Assembly: GCF_030063145.1 (NCBI RefSeq)
Contig: NZ_JASISM010000006.1
Coordinates: 62,001-126,000 of the forward strand
Direction: 5' to 3'
Length of the DNA: 64,000 nucleotides
Source: Cryobacterium sp. PH31-L1
Lineage (GTDB): Bacteria; Actinomycetota; Actinomycetes; Actinomycetales; Microbacteriaceae
The notes under the pieces are model-generated. The model was given only the letters and a program-made list of their open reading frames with translations. It searched no databases and was not told the DNA's origin. This document shows, piece by piece, positions 26,192-34,632 of the stretch. The translations under genes were made by a program, and so were the position numbers. The number at the start of each line of letters is the position of its first letter. Position 1 is the stretch's first letter.

Positions 26192-27169
26192 ATGGTCATG
26201 TCCGGCAGCGGCGAGCGAATTCTGTTCGTGCATGACCGGCCGGGCGATGAATCCGCCCTGACCGGCGGCACCATCGCACGGCTCCGCGCCGACGGGTCGC
26301 GGGTGGTCGTGCTCTATCCCGCTGCCCGGGGCGAAACAGATGCCGTCGCGCTGGCCGCAACCGATGATGCCGCTGCCTCCGCTGCTCTGGCCGAACTCGG
26401 GGCGCGCACCTGGCACCGCCTGCCGCCGGAGCCCGGACTCACACAGGCGCTGCACACTGCGATAGACGAGCTCGGTGCGACGGCCGTGGTCATCGGCACT
26501 GTCGATGAAGCTCTGCGCGACTGTGCGACGACCGCCTCACACGGGGCGGGCCTGCCGGTGTTCCTCGCCCGCACGGTGCGGCAGGCACCCGGCCAGCGCC
26601 TCATCGCGATCGACGTGGGCGATCACCTCGACCAGAAGCTGCGCGCGCTCGCGCGCTTCCCTGCGCGCTGGAGTGTGACCGAGCGCACGCGCACCCTCGC
26701 CGACGGTAGCACCGATCTGATCACCGACACTGAAACCTTCCTCAGAACGGATGCCCCCCGCCCCGCCCTCGCACCGCCCGCGCCTCGCCCCGCTCGCCTC
26801 ACCATCGCGAACCGGTCGCTGGCCGGTCTCGGGGGCCTGGCTCTGGGCATCCTGTTTGGGGTGCTGGGAACCATCGCGCACCAGGCCACCCTGACAGTGT
26901 TCGGCGCGGAGCTGCCGATCGGCCTGGCCATCGCGTTCGTGGGCATTGGCGCGTTGCTGATCGGGCTGCGCCTCGTGGTGGGGGACCGGTTCGTGGTCGG
27001 ACTCGCCGCAGCTGGGCTGCTCTTGACCATTTTCGTGCTGTCCCTGCGTGGCTCAGGTGGATCAGTGCTCGTGCCGGCCGGCCTGCCGGGAACCCTGTGG
27101 ACCGTCGTTCCGGCGCTCATCGCGGCGTTCGTGCTGGCCTGGCCGAAACTGCCGCCGCGCCGCCGATAA
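26192..27169 (+). CDS. Degenerate PIG-L-like domain fused to a membrane domain
   Basis: About 325 residues. The N-terminal half resembles the PIG-L/MshB deacetylase fold (ILFVHDRPGDESALTGGTIARL; later GDHLDQKLRAL). The catalytic AHPDDE motif is replaced by DRPGDE at 15-20, losing the zinc-binding His and the catalytic Asp, and no downstream HxxH is present. A Pro-rich linker leads to four membrane helices from about residue 205. GTG at 26180 and ATG at 26198 are alternative starts; the longer open frame upstream crosses the iron box and is not coding. It is divergent from efeU. It is probably not an active deacetylase. Confidence 0.7.
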   Translation: MVMSGSGERILFVHDRPGDESALTGGTIARLRADGSRVVVLYPAARGETDAVALAATDDAAASAALAELGARTWHRLPPEPGLTQALHTAIDELGATAVVIGTVDEALRDCATTASHGAGLPVFLARTVRQAPGQRLIAIDVGDHLDQKLRALARFPARWSVTERTRTLADGSTDLITDTETFLRTDAPRPALAPPAPRPARLTIANRSLAGLGGLALGILFGVLGTIAHQATLTVFGAELPIGLAIAFVGIGALLIGLRLVVGDRFVVGLAAAGLLLTIFVLSLRGSGGSVLVPAGLPGTLWTVVPALIAAFVLAWPKLPPRRR

Positions 27170-27190
27170 GGGGCACCGACCGAGGGGGCG

Positions 27191-27196
27191 TAGAAT
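27191..27196 (+). promoter_or_regulatory. Candidate -10 element of fdxA
   Basis: TAGAAT lies 33 bases before the fdxA GTG and gives a short leader containing the purine-rich site GAAGGGA. Confidence 0.45.
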
Positions 27197-27229
27197 CAGG
27201 AGTCCGCTCTCGAAGGGAATCCCCAGCCT

Positions 27230-27553
27230 GTGACGTATGTGATCGCTCTTCCGTGCGTCGATGTGAAAGATCGTGCCTGCATCGACGAATGCCCGGTGGA
27301 CTGCATTTATGAGGGTGAACGCTCCCTCTATATCCATCCAGACGAGTGCGTCGACTGCGGAGCCTGCGAACCGGTCTGCCCGGTCGAGGCCATCTACTAC
27401 GAAGACGACCTGCCCGAACAGTGGGCCGACTACTACAAGGCCAACGTCGAATTCTTCGATGACCTCGGCTCCCCGGGAGGCGCCGCCAAGGTCGGCGTAC
27501 TCGCCAAGGACCACCCCGTCATCTCCGCACTGCCGCCGCAGGGTACGCACTAA
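27230..27553 (+). CDS. fdxA: Seven-iron ferredoxin FdxA
   Basis: Small electron carrier of 107 residues with one [3Fe-4S] and one [4Fe-4S] cluster. Cysteines at 9, 17, 21 and 25 and the [12 protein letters not shown] segment further on show the actinobacterial FdxA pattern. The C-terminal half ([21 protein letters not shown]) is the family's conserved tail. The start is GTG. dapC follows 9 bases after the stop in a likely two-gene operon, an arrangement common in actinobacteria. Confidence 0.95.
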   Translation: MTYVIALPCVDVKDRACIDECPVDCIYEGERSLYIHPDECVDCGACEPVCPVEAIYYEDDLPEQWADYYKANVEFFDDLGSPGGAAKVGVLAKDHPVISALPPQGTH

Positions 27554-27562
27554 GCGGTCTAC

Positions 27563-28663
27563 GTGCTCAAGCCGCTTCCGGATTACCCCTGGGACCAAAT
27601 GGTCCCCTTCGCTACGCAGGCCCGACAGCACGAGGGCGGCATCGTCGACCTGTCGATCGGTTCGCCGGTCGACGCCACGCCCGACGTGGTGCAGCAGGCG
27701 CTGCGCACGTCTTCGGATGCCCACGCCTACCCGCAAACGGTCGGTACGCCCGCCCTGCAGCAGGCGATCATCGCCTGGTACGCCCGGCGCCGCCGTGTCA
27801 CCGGGCTGGAGCCGAAGAACGTTTTGCCCACTATTGGCTCCAAGGAACTGGTCGCGCTCATGCCGTTCATGCTCGGCTTCGGCGAAGGCGATACCATCGT
27901 GCATCCCCGGGCCGCGTATCCGACCTATGCGATCGGCGCCGCCATTGCCGGCGCCACTGCTCTGGCCTCCGACGATCCGGCCGAGTGGCCGGCGTCGACG
28001 AAGCTGATCTGGCTGAACAGCCCCGGCAATCCGGATGGACGGGTGCTGACTATCGACGACCTGCGGGCCGCCGTCGCCCGCGCCCGGGAACTCGATGCCG
28101 TCATCGTGAGTGACGAGTGTTATGCCGAGCTCGGCTGGGACGCCCCGTGGGATTCCGAGCCGATCCCGAGCATCCTCGACCCGGGAGTGATCGAGGGAGA
28201 CCGCCGCAACATCGTGGCGATCTATTCGCTCAGCAAGCAGTCGAACATGGCCGGGTATCGAGCGGCCTTCGCCGCGGGCTGTGGCGGCGTGCTCGGGCGG
28301 CTGCTCACCGTGCGCAAGCACGCCGGACTCATGCTCCCCGCGCCGCTGCAGGCAGCCATGATCGCCGCCCTCGGTGACGACGAGCATGTCGCCGTGCAGA
28401 AGGAGCGCTATCGTGCGCGCCGCGCTGTGCTGCGCCCCGCCCTCGAACAGGCCGGCTTTCGCATCGATCGGAGCGAAGCCGGGCTCTACCTCTGGGCGAC
28501 CGAGGGACGACCCGCGTGGGAATCCATCCAACGGCTGGCGGCACTCGGCATCCTGGCCGGCCCGGGGCCGTTCTACGGCGATGTCTACCCGGAACACGTG
28601 CGGTTCTCGCTGACGGCAACGGATGAGCGCATCGCTGCTGCCGCATCGCGCCTTCTGGCCTGA
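27563..28663 (+). CDS. dapC: N-succinyldiaminopimelate aminotransferase DapC
   Basis: PLP-dependent class I/II aminotransferase, 366 residues, converting N-succinyl-2-amino-6-ketopimelate to N-succinyl-LL-diaminopimelate in lysine and peptidoglycan synthesis. The cofactor lysine is Lys225 in SLSKQSNMAGYR; NSPGNPDGR (152-160) and the Asp/Tyr of SDECYAE are the other PLP contacts. Start is GTG directly after fdxA. The assignment to DapC rests on family resemblance, the fdxA neighbour and the nearby dapD and dapE. Confidence 0.88.
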   Translation: MLKPLPDYPWDQMVPFATQARQHEGGIVDLSIGSPVDATPDVVQQALRTSSDAHAYPQTVGTPALQQAIIAWYARRRRVTGLEPKNVLPTIGSKELVALMPFMLGFGEGDTIVHPRAAYPTYAIGAAIAGATALASDDPAEWPASTKLIWLNSPGNPDGRVLTIDDLRAAVARARELDAVIVSDECYAELGWDAPWDSEPIPSILDPGVIEGDRRNIVAIYSLSKQSNMAGYRAAFAAGCGGVLGRLLTVRKHAGLMLPAPLQAAMIAALGDDEHVAVQKERYRARRAVLRPALEQAGFRIDRSEAGLYLWATEGRPAWESIQRLAALGILAGPGPFYGDVYPEHVRFSLTATDERIAAAASRLLA

Positions 28664-28857
28664 ACCAGCCCCCCATCTGGGGTGGAGCTCTGTGGACTAT
28701 CACCAACGAACCGCCCGAACTCTTAGCTGATGCAACAGTAGGCGGTCAGGCCGATTAGGCTGTAGTCGCGACAGAATCGACCACAGCAGTTTCACCACTG
28801 GCCGATTCAGTGACGCGTCGCCACATTTCATCCGGCAGTGATACTCGAGGAGGCTCC

Positions 28858-30183
28858 GTGACCAACGTCGCGCAGCAGACAACATCCGGCGAACCGATGA
28901 GCGCTGACCCCAACAAGGTCACTCTCACTTTCCCCGGCGGGAGCGCAGAGTTCCCGATCCTGACCAGCGTGGACGGCGTGTCGAGCATCGACATCTCCAC
29001 CCTGACCAAGAAGACCGGCCTCACCACGCTGGACTACGGTTTCGTCAACACCGCGGCCACCCGCTCCGCGATCACCTACATCGACGGTGACGCGGGCATC
29101 CTGCGCTATCGCGGGTATCCGATCGAACAGATCGCCCAGAACTCGAACTTTCTCGAGACGGCCTGGCTGCTGATCTACGGCGAGCTGCCGAGCGCGAGCG
29201 AACTGGCCAACTTTGACGATCGCATCCGTCACCACACGCTTTTGCACGAAGACATGCGCCGCTTCTTCGACTCCTTGCCGCACAAGGCACACCCGATGAG
29301 CGTGCTCGCCTCCGGTGTCTCTGCTCTGTCGACGTTCTACCAGGACTCGCTCGACCCGAAGGACCCGGAGCAGGTCGAGATTTCGACCATCCGCTTGCTC
29401 GCGAAGCTGCCGGTCATGGCCGCCTATGCGCACAAGAAGAGCGTCGGCCAGGCTTTTCTCTACCCCGACAACTCGCTGAGCTTCGTTGACAACTTTCTCA
29501 AGCTCAACTTCGGCAACATGGCCGAGCCGTACGAGATCAACCCGGTCGTCAGCAAGGCGCTCGAACGCCTGCTGATGCTGCACGAAGACCACGAGCAGAA
29601 CGCGTCCACCTCAACGGTGCGCCTGGTCGGTTCGACCGAGGCCAACCTGTTTGCATCGGTGTCCTCGGGCATTAACGCGCTGTTCGGCCCACTGCACGGC
29701 GGCGCCAACGAGGCCGTGCTGTCGATGCTGGGCGAGATCCAGGCATCCGGTCAGGGCGTTGAGAAGTACGTCGAACGAGTGAAGAACAAAGAGCAGGGCG
29801 TGAAGCTCATGGGCTTCGGCCACAGGGTCTACAAGAACTACGATCCGCGGGCCACCCTGGTCAAGGAGAGCGCCCACGAGGTGCTCGCCGCCCTCGGCGT
29901 CAAGGACGACCTGCTCGACATCGCCCAGGAACTCGAGCACATCGCGCTGAACGATGACTACTTCAAGGAACGTCGCCTGTACCCCAACGTCGACTTCTAC
30001 ACCGGCGTCATCTACAAGGCCATGGGCTTTCCGACGCGCATGTTCACCGTGCTCTTCGCGATCGGCCGGCTGCCGGGCTGGGTCGCGCACTGGCGTGAGA
30101 TGAACGAGGATCCGGCCACCAAGATCGGCCGCCCGCAGCAGCTCTACGTGGGCTCCGCAGCCCGCGACTACCCGCGCCGCTAG
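28858..30183 (+). CDS. gltA: Citrate synthase
   Basis: Condenses oxaloacetate and acetyl-CoA in the citric acid cycle. GAGGAGG at 28847-28853 marks the GTG at 28858 as the start, giving 441 residues; an upstream in-frame GTG at 28810 lacks such a site. Catalytic-region motifs include HGGANEAVL near residue 280 and GFGHRVYKNYDPRA near 320. The N-terminal beta-rich segment (KVTLTFPGGSAEFPI) is typical of the type II GltA found in actinobacteria and proteobacteria. A bidirectional hairpin lies downstream. Confidence 0.96.
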   Translation: MTNVAQQTTSGEPMSADPNKVTLTFPGGSAEFPILTSVDGVSSIDISTLTKKTGLTTLDYGFVNTAATRSAITYIDGDAGILRYRGYPIEQIAQNSNFLETAWLLIYGELPSASELANFDDRIRHHTLLHEDMRRFFDSLPHKAHPMSVLASGVSALSTFYQDSLDPKDPEQVEISTIRLLAKLPVMAAYAHKKSVGQAFLYPDNSLSFVDNFLKLNFGNMAEPYEINPVVSKALERLLMLHEDHEQNASTSTVRLVGSTEANLFASVSSGINALFGPLHGGANEAVLSMLGEIQASGQGVEKYVERVKNKEQGVKLMGFGHRVYKNYDPRATLVKESAHEVLAALGVKDDLLDIAQELEHIALNDDYFKERRLYPNVDFYTGVIYKAMGFPTRMFTVLFAIGRLPGWVAHWREMNEDPATKIGRPQQLYVGSAARDYPRR

Positions 30184-30272
30184 ACAGGGCCTAGCTGACC
30201 GACGTGGCGAGTCGGATTGTCGAACCCGCGGCCGGCGGCCGGGCTCGCTGTTCGCGGCACTCCTTATAGCTC

Positions 30273-30298
30273 AGGGCCCCCCTACGTAGGGGTGCCCT
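30273..30298. terminator. Bidirectional terminator after gltA
   Basis: AGGGC and GCCCT flank CCCCTACGTAGGGG, giving a nearly perfect stem with one internal mismatch pair, followed on the + strand by CGTCTTT. It sits between gltA and the convergent pseudogene. Confidence 0.7.
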
Positions 30299-30333
30299 CG
30301 TCTTTAACCGGTGCCGCGAAGTGCGTAGCGGCG

Positions 30334-30936
30334 TCAGCAGCCGGGGCCGTGGGGGTTGGTGTTGCAGTCTTCGGCGACGAGCACGGTGGATTCTTTGGCG
30401 GCGACGACGGTGAATGGTGCTGACGGTTCCTTCGACGGGGCCAGCCCTGGTCGCCGAGGCTGTAGTCGGCTCGGTAATCGACGGTGAGCGTGACCGTGTA
30501 GCTGTCCTTGGCCGCGTATTTGTGGCTGGTGGGGGTGGTGGAGAATTCGGCCAGACCGAGGTCGGCCCAGCTGGCTCCGCCGGTGGGGCTCGACGCCGTG
30601 CTGCCGTCGCCGAAGTTCCAGCGGTAGTTGATGGGGGTGAACAGAACTTGGGCGGGTTGTCCGAGCAAGAGTCCGTCGCCGATATGAGCGGATGCCGTCG
30701 CCCAGAAATTCGCCGCCAGCCCGACGATCGCCCAGCCGCCCGGTTCCATGCCGGTGGGCGCCGGAGGTGCGGGAAAGGTCTGCAGGTCGGTTACCGAGAG
30801 AACGGTGGCGGGCGAGCATATGGTGCAGGGCGTTGTCGGGGCCGCGATAGTGGGTTGCCACTCGGGGTGGCGCGAGACAACGGGGAAGTCGCCGGTGCCG
30901 CACAGAGTCCACTCCTGCTCCGACGTCAGCTTGCAG
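30334..30936 (-). pseudogene. Remnant of a PKD-domain surface protein
   Basis: On the minus strand an open frame without a start codon begins right after the penicillin-acylase stop. It encodes a recognisable PKD-type domain (YRWNFGDGSTAS, HKYAAKDSYTVTLTVDYRADYSLGDQGW). After GDQGW, around 30445, the frame turns into Arg/Pro/Ser junk running into the gltA terminator. A different frame continues plausibly (APFTVVAAKESTVLVAEDC) to a stop at 30334. No signal peptide or start is present. The 5' end is therefore lost and the 3' end frameshifted, unless the sequence has errors. The intact relatives I have in mind are secreted proteins of Microbacteriaceae. Confidence 0.65.
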
Positions 30937-33537
30937 CTATGCGGCGGGCTCGAGGGTCAGGGTGTTTCTCGCGTTGTCGTTGATTGCGGCGGGTGTGAAC
31001 AGCCACGGACGGGTCTCGTGGTCGCGCCAAAGCGGCGCCTGATCGGTGTAGTTGGGGTGGAAGGCGTGACCGGACGCTCCGGTGAGATTGATCCAGGTGG
31101 AGTCATCGAAGTTCTCCAGGCTCACCACCTGCCGCATCGACGGCACCCAGTCCACCTGGTACCCCTGGGTGGCATCCCAACCCACCGCGTTGACGACGGC
31201 CGAACCTCCGGCCAACTCGTACGGGCCGCGATTGAATAACCACTCCAGCGGGGCGATGCCGGACTTACCGAAGCTCTGGTTGGTGAGCTCCAACGTGTGG
31301 ATGCTGCCCCACTGCCACCCTGCCGGGTTCGAGCCCATGAGATCGGCGGCTTCGGCCGCGGCATCCGTCATTACCCGCCGCAGCATGCTCTCCTGGCCGA
31401 CGGTGCCGTAGGCTGCGTTCGACCACCAAGGGGAATCCGGCTGGTCGAGAAGGCTCGTGACCACGGAGAACGCCCGGTCGCCACCGGTGAGAGCAGCGCC
31501 GTCGTCGATCTTGCCGGTGAACATGTCGTGCAGCAGGGTGCGCCAGATCACGTTGAAGTAAGCCGCTGCCGCACTATCGGCATCGACCTGATAGTCCCAG
31601 CCGTCGAGCAACTTCTGCGCGTCGGCGGCGTCGCCGGTGAGCCGCACCTGTTGCAGGGCCGGAACCAGCGTCGCCGCGATGGCGCTGTAGTTGTCACCCT
31701 GAATTTCGCTCATCAGCTCTGCTGTCACCGGGGTTTTTGCTGCGATGAGCTCCTGTAGCCGAGCCGTGATCTGGTTCGCCCGATAGCCGAGGTCCCAGTC
31801 GGCGGTCAGCAGGTACGGGTAACTCGGGTCAGTGGCGGCGTTATTGGCCGTGACGATGTATCCGCTCGGCGGATTGAACGTGCTGGGCAGGGCGTCGAAG
31901 GGGATGTATCCGGTCCAGCCGTACTGACTTGTCCAGCCGGGAACCGGCAGGGTGCCGTTGCCACTGGCCCGAATGGGAATGAGCCCGGGCGCCTGATAGC
32001 CGATATTTCCGTCGACATCGGCGTAGGTAAGATTCTGCGCCGGCACTTCGAAGAGGGCGGCCGCGGCGCGAAAACCCGTCCAGTCGGTCGCCTGGTTCAA
32101 GGCGAAAATAGCGGATGCCGTGTGCCCCGGCGTGAGCGCCGTCCACTGCAGGGATAGCTCGTAGCTGGTCTGCTCGGCGCCCGCCTCGGCGGCGAGGGCG
32201 GGTGTCAGCCCGGTGGCCTCGGGAAAGTCGCTCGCGATCTGCTGGTAGCTGGTGCCGTCGAACCCGCTCAACAATGGTCCGTGTTCGGTCGAACGAATCT
32301 CGATCTTCACGTCGTCACCGCCGGCGACGGAGATCTTCTCGTCACGCAACAGCAGCGGCTTCTGTACACCGTCGAATTCGTAGCTGTCGCCGGTGACCTT
32401 CTCGATGTAAAGATCGGCGACGTCGGGCCCGAGGTTGGTGAACCCCCACGCGATACGCTCATTGTGGCCGATGATCACACCGGGCAGGCCGGAGAAGCTG
32501 TACCCGGCCACGTCGAACGGGCAATCGGCGGTGATCGACTGGCAGCGTAGCCCCACCTGGTACCAGACCGAGGGCAACGCCGGGCCGAGGTGCGGATCGT
32601 TGGCCAGTAGCGGCTTGCCGGTGTCAGTCAGCGAGCCCGAGACCACCCAGGAGTTCGAGCCGATCTCCCCGCCGGCCGGCCCGAGAAGCTCGGGCACCGA
32701 CCCGAGATGCGCGCGCAGCTCGGCCAGGGCTCCGGCGTAGGAGTCGACCTCAGCCAGAGCGGCGGGTGCATCCGTTGAATCCGGGGCAGGCGCGCCGGCC
32801 GATGGCAGCGTGAGGGCCTGGCTGCCGGTGATGGTGGGGTGCTGTCCGGCCGGATAGTCGGGATGCAGCTGGCTCACCTCGGTGGGCGTGAGGGTCGTCG
32901 ACAGTAAGGCCCGGTCGATCTCATCGTCGAGGTTGGAGCGAAGGTCCCAGGCCATGGCCTTCAGCCAGGCCACGGAATCAGCCGGAGTCCACTTTTCGAC
33001 CTGGTACCCGGGGCTTTGCAGCCCCAGCACGGCATACTCCAACGACAGGTCGGCGCCCTGATGTGTGTCGAGGTAGGCGTTCACTCCGTCGGCGTAGGAC
33101 TGGTAATAGCCGAGCGTCACCGGGTCGAGCAGGGCCACTTCCTGCTCGGCGACGGCCCGCCAGCCGAGGGTGCGCACGAACGTATCGGTACCGACCTGGC
33201 TCTCGCCGAACAGCTCCGACAGTCGACCGCTCGTGACGTGGCGGCGAAAATCCATCTCCCAGAACCGGTCCTGGGCGTGCACGTAGCCCTCAGCGAGAAA
33301 CAGGTCGCTCGCGGTTTTCGCGGTGATCTGGGGAATTCCGGCGTCGTCGCGAACGACGGTCACCTGGTCGGTCAGGCCGGTGATGTCGACGTTGCCGGCG
33401 AGCGTCGGAAACGACCGCGTGACCGTCCAGACACCGAGCCCGGCAGTGACGAGAACCAGGCTGACCACGACCGCGAGCGCGATCAGTAGTCGTCGAACGC
33501 CGCGGTGCCCCTTGCTGCGCGGTGCGTCGGTTCCCAC
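30937..33537 (-). CDS. Penicillin acylase family protein (Ntn hydrolase)
   Basis: 866 residues. A basic N-terminus and one membrane helix (about 16-38) anchor a large extracellular hydrolase. Family members are made as a precursor that self-cleaves before a catalytic Ser. Here the conserved site is GSNSW, with Ser294 as the predicted nucleophile and new beta-chain N-terminus. Other family landmarks are GYVHAQDRFWEMDFRR, ANDPHLG and AWGFTNLGPD. The substrate is some amide, possibly an N-acyl-homoserine lactone, beta-lactam or acyl peptide; sequence does not decide. The start is GTG with GAAGGAG just upstream. It appears to be a single-gene unit. Confidence 0.9.
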   Translation of the reverse strand: MGTDAPRSKGHRGVRRLLIALAVVVSLVLVTAGLGVWTVTRSFPTLAGNVDITGLTDQVTVVRDDAGIPQITAKTASDLFLAEGYVHAQDRFWEMDFRRHVTSGRLSELFGESQVGTDTFVRTLGWRAVAEQEVALLDPVTLGYYQSYADGVNAYLDTHQGADLSLEYAVLGLQSPGYQVEKWTPADSVAWLKAMAWDLRSNLDDEIDRALLSTTLTPTEVSQLHPDYPAGQHPTITGSQALTLPSAGAPAPDSTDAPAALAEVDSYAGALAELRAHLGSVPELLGPAGGEIGSNSWVVSGSLTDTGKPLLANDPHLGPALPSVWYQVGLRCQSITADCPFDVAGYSFSGLPGVIIGHNERIAWGFTNLGPDVADLYIEKVTGDSYEFDGVQKPLLLRDEKISVAGGDDVKIEIRSTEHGPLLSGFDGTSYQQIASDFPEATGLTPALAAEAGAEQTSYELSLQWTALTPGHTASAIFALNQATDWTGFRAAAALFEVPAQNLTYADVDGNIGYQAPGLIPIRASGNGTLPVPGWTSQYGWTGYIPFDALPSTFNPPSGYIVTANNAATDPSYPYLLTADWDLGYRANQITARLQELIAAKTPVTAELMSEIQGDNYSAIAATLVPALQQVRLTGDAADAQKLLDGWDYQVDADSAAAAYFNVIWRTLLHDMFTGKIDDGAALTGGDRAFSVVTSLLDQPDSPWWSNAAYGTVGQESMLRRVMTDAAAEAADLMGSNPAGWQWGSIHTLELTNQSFGKSGIAPLEWLFNRGPYELAGGSAVVNAVGWDATQGYQVDWVPSMRQVVSLENFDDSTWINLTGASGHAFHPNYTDQAPLWRDHETRPWLFTPAAINDNARNTLTLEPAA

Positions 33538-33631
33538 GTCACTCCTTCGTGAATCGCGCGTCCCCGCAAGAGCAGATATGCGCTACCCGGATGCTAGCGG
33601 AACCCACCGACATCCGCTTGTCAGTACCGGC

Positions 33632-34615
33632 TCAGGCGTGCAGCGCGGCGTTCAGCGTGATTCCGCTGCCACTGCGGGCGAGCACCTCGACCGCACCGGA
33701 GATGGAATTGCGGCGAAACAGCAGGTTCGGCAGGCCCGAAAGCTCGACCGCTTTCACCGTGGCGATCGTACCGTCGGTGAGTCGTGGTTCGCCCACGAGC
33801 ACGACCTTGGTACCGGCCGTCACGTAGAGTCCGGCCTCAACCACGCTGTCATCGCCGATCGCGATGCCCACGCCCGAGTTGGCGCCGAGCAGCGCCCGCG
33901 CGCCGATCGAGATGCGCTGCGTTCCGCCACCGGACAGGGTGCCCATAATGGATGCCCCGCCACCGATATCCGCGCCGTCACCGACGACGACACCCTGCGA
34001 GATACGGCCCTCGACCATGGACGAGCCGAGAGTGCCGGCGTTGAAGTTGACGAAACCCTCGTGCATCACCGTGGTGCCGGTGGCGAGGTGCGCGCCGAGT
34101 CGCACGCGCGAGGCATCCGCTATTCTCACGCCGGCCGGAACGACATAGTCGAGCAGCGGCGGAAATTTGTCGACGCCGCTGGCCTGAATGCCGGCGCGCT
34201 GCAGGGCGGGGCGCAACCGGGCGAAATCGGCCGGAAGCATGGGGCCGGCGTTGGTCCAGACCACGGTGGGCAGGTGCGCGAAAATGCCGTCGAGGTTGAT
34301 GCTGTTCGGCAGAACGAGCAGGTGCGAGAGCAGGTGTAGCCGCAGGTAGGCATCCGAAGTGCTGGCTGGGGCCGCGTCGAGGGTGATTTCGACCGTGACG
34401 GCTTCCAGACGCACCGCGCGGCGGGCGTCGTCGCCGGCCGCTTCGCTCAATTCCGCCGGAACGATCCAGCGATCACGGCCGGTCGGCAGGGCGCCGAGTG
34501 CCGGGGTCGGAAACCAGGTATCGAGCACCGTGCCGTCGGCTGCGACGGTGGCGAGGCCGTACCCCCAGGCCTGGGTCGGTGTGGCAGGAGCGTTTTCGGA
34601 AACTACGGAGGGCAT
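33632..34615 (-). CDS. dapD: Tetrahydrodipicolinate N-succinyltransferase DapD
   Basis: Transfers succinyl from succinyl-CoA to tetrahydrodipicolinate in diaminopimelate synthesis. The 327-residue protein is the actinobacterial DapD type, with a left-handed beta-helix built of hexapeptide repeats in the middle ([40 protein letters not shown]). Divergent from dapE with only 17 bases between start codons. A -10-like TAATCT lies exactly six bases before the ATG, suggesting a leaderless mRNA. Confidence 0.95.
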   Translation of the reverse strand: MPSVVSENAPATPTQAWGYGLATVAADGTVLDTWFPTPALGALPTGRDRWIVPAELSEAAGDDARRAVRLEAVTVEITLDAAPASTSDAYLRLHLLSHLLVLPNSINLDGIFAHLPTVVWTNAGPMLPADFARLRPALQRAGIQASGVDKFPPLLDYVVPAGVRIADASRVRLGAHLATGTTVMHEGFVNFNAGTLGSSMVEGRISQGVVVGDGADIGGGASIMGTLSGGGTQRISIGARALLGANSGVGIAIGDDSVVEAGLYVTAGTKVVLVGEPRLTDGTIATVKAVELSGLPNLLFRRNSISGAVEVLARSGSGITLNAALHA

Positions 34616-34620
34616 ACCTC

Positions 34621-34627
34621 TAGATTA
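34621..34627. promoter_or_regulatory. Symmetric bidirectional -10 region for dapD and dapE
   Basis: The + strand reads TAGATT (34621-34626), then six bases, then the dapE GTG. The minus strand reads TAATCT (34627-34622), then six bases, then the dapD ATG. The two hexamers overlap by five base pairs. Both match TANNNT and both leave the start codon at the expected transcription start. Confidence 0.6.
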
Positions 34628-34632
34628 GTAGA

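Noticed and set aside
28810..28857. Longer N-terminus for citrate synthase
   Set aside because: The GTG at 28858 has a strong GAGGAGG site; the upstream GTG has none and the extra residues are not typical.
30282..30333. The end of the minus-strand PKD frame as a true C-terminus
   Set aside because: It runs into the gltA hairpin and is Arg/Pro/Ser-rich, as expected after a frameshift.
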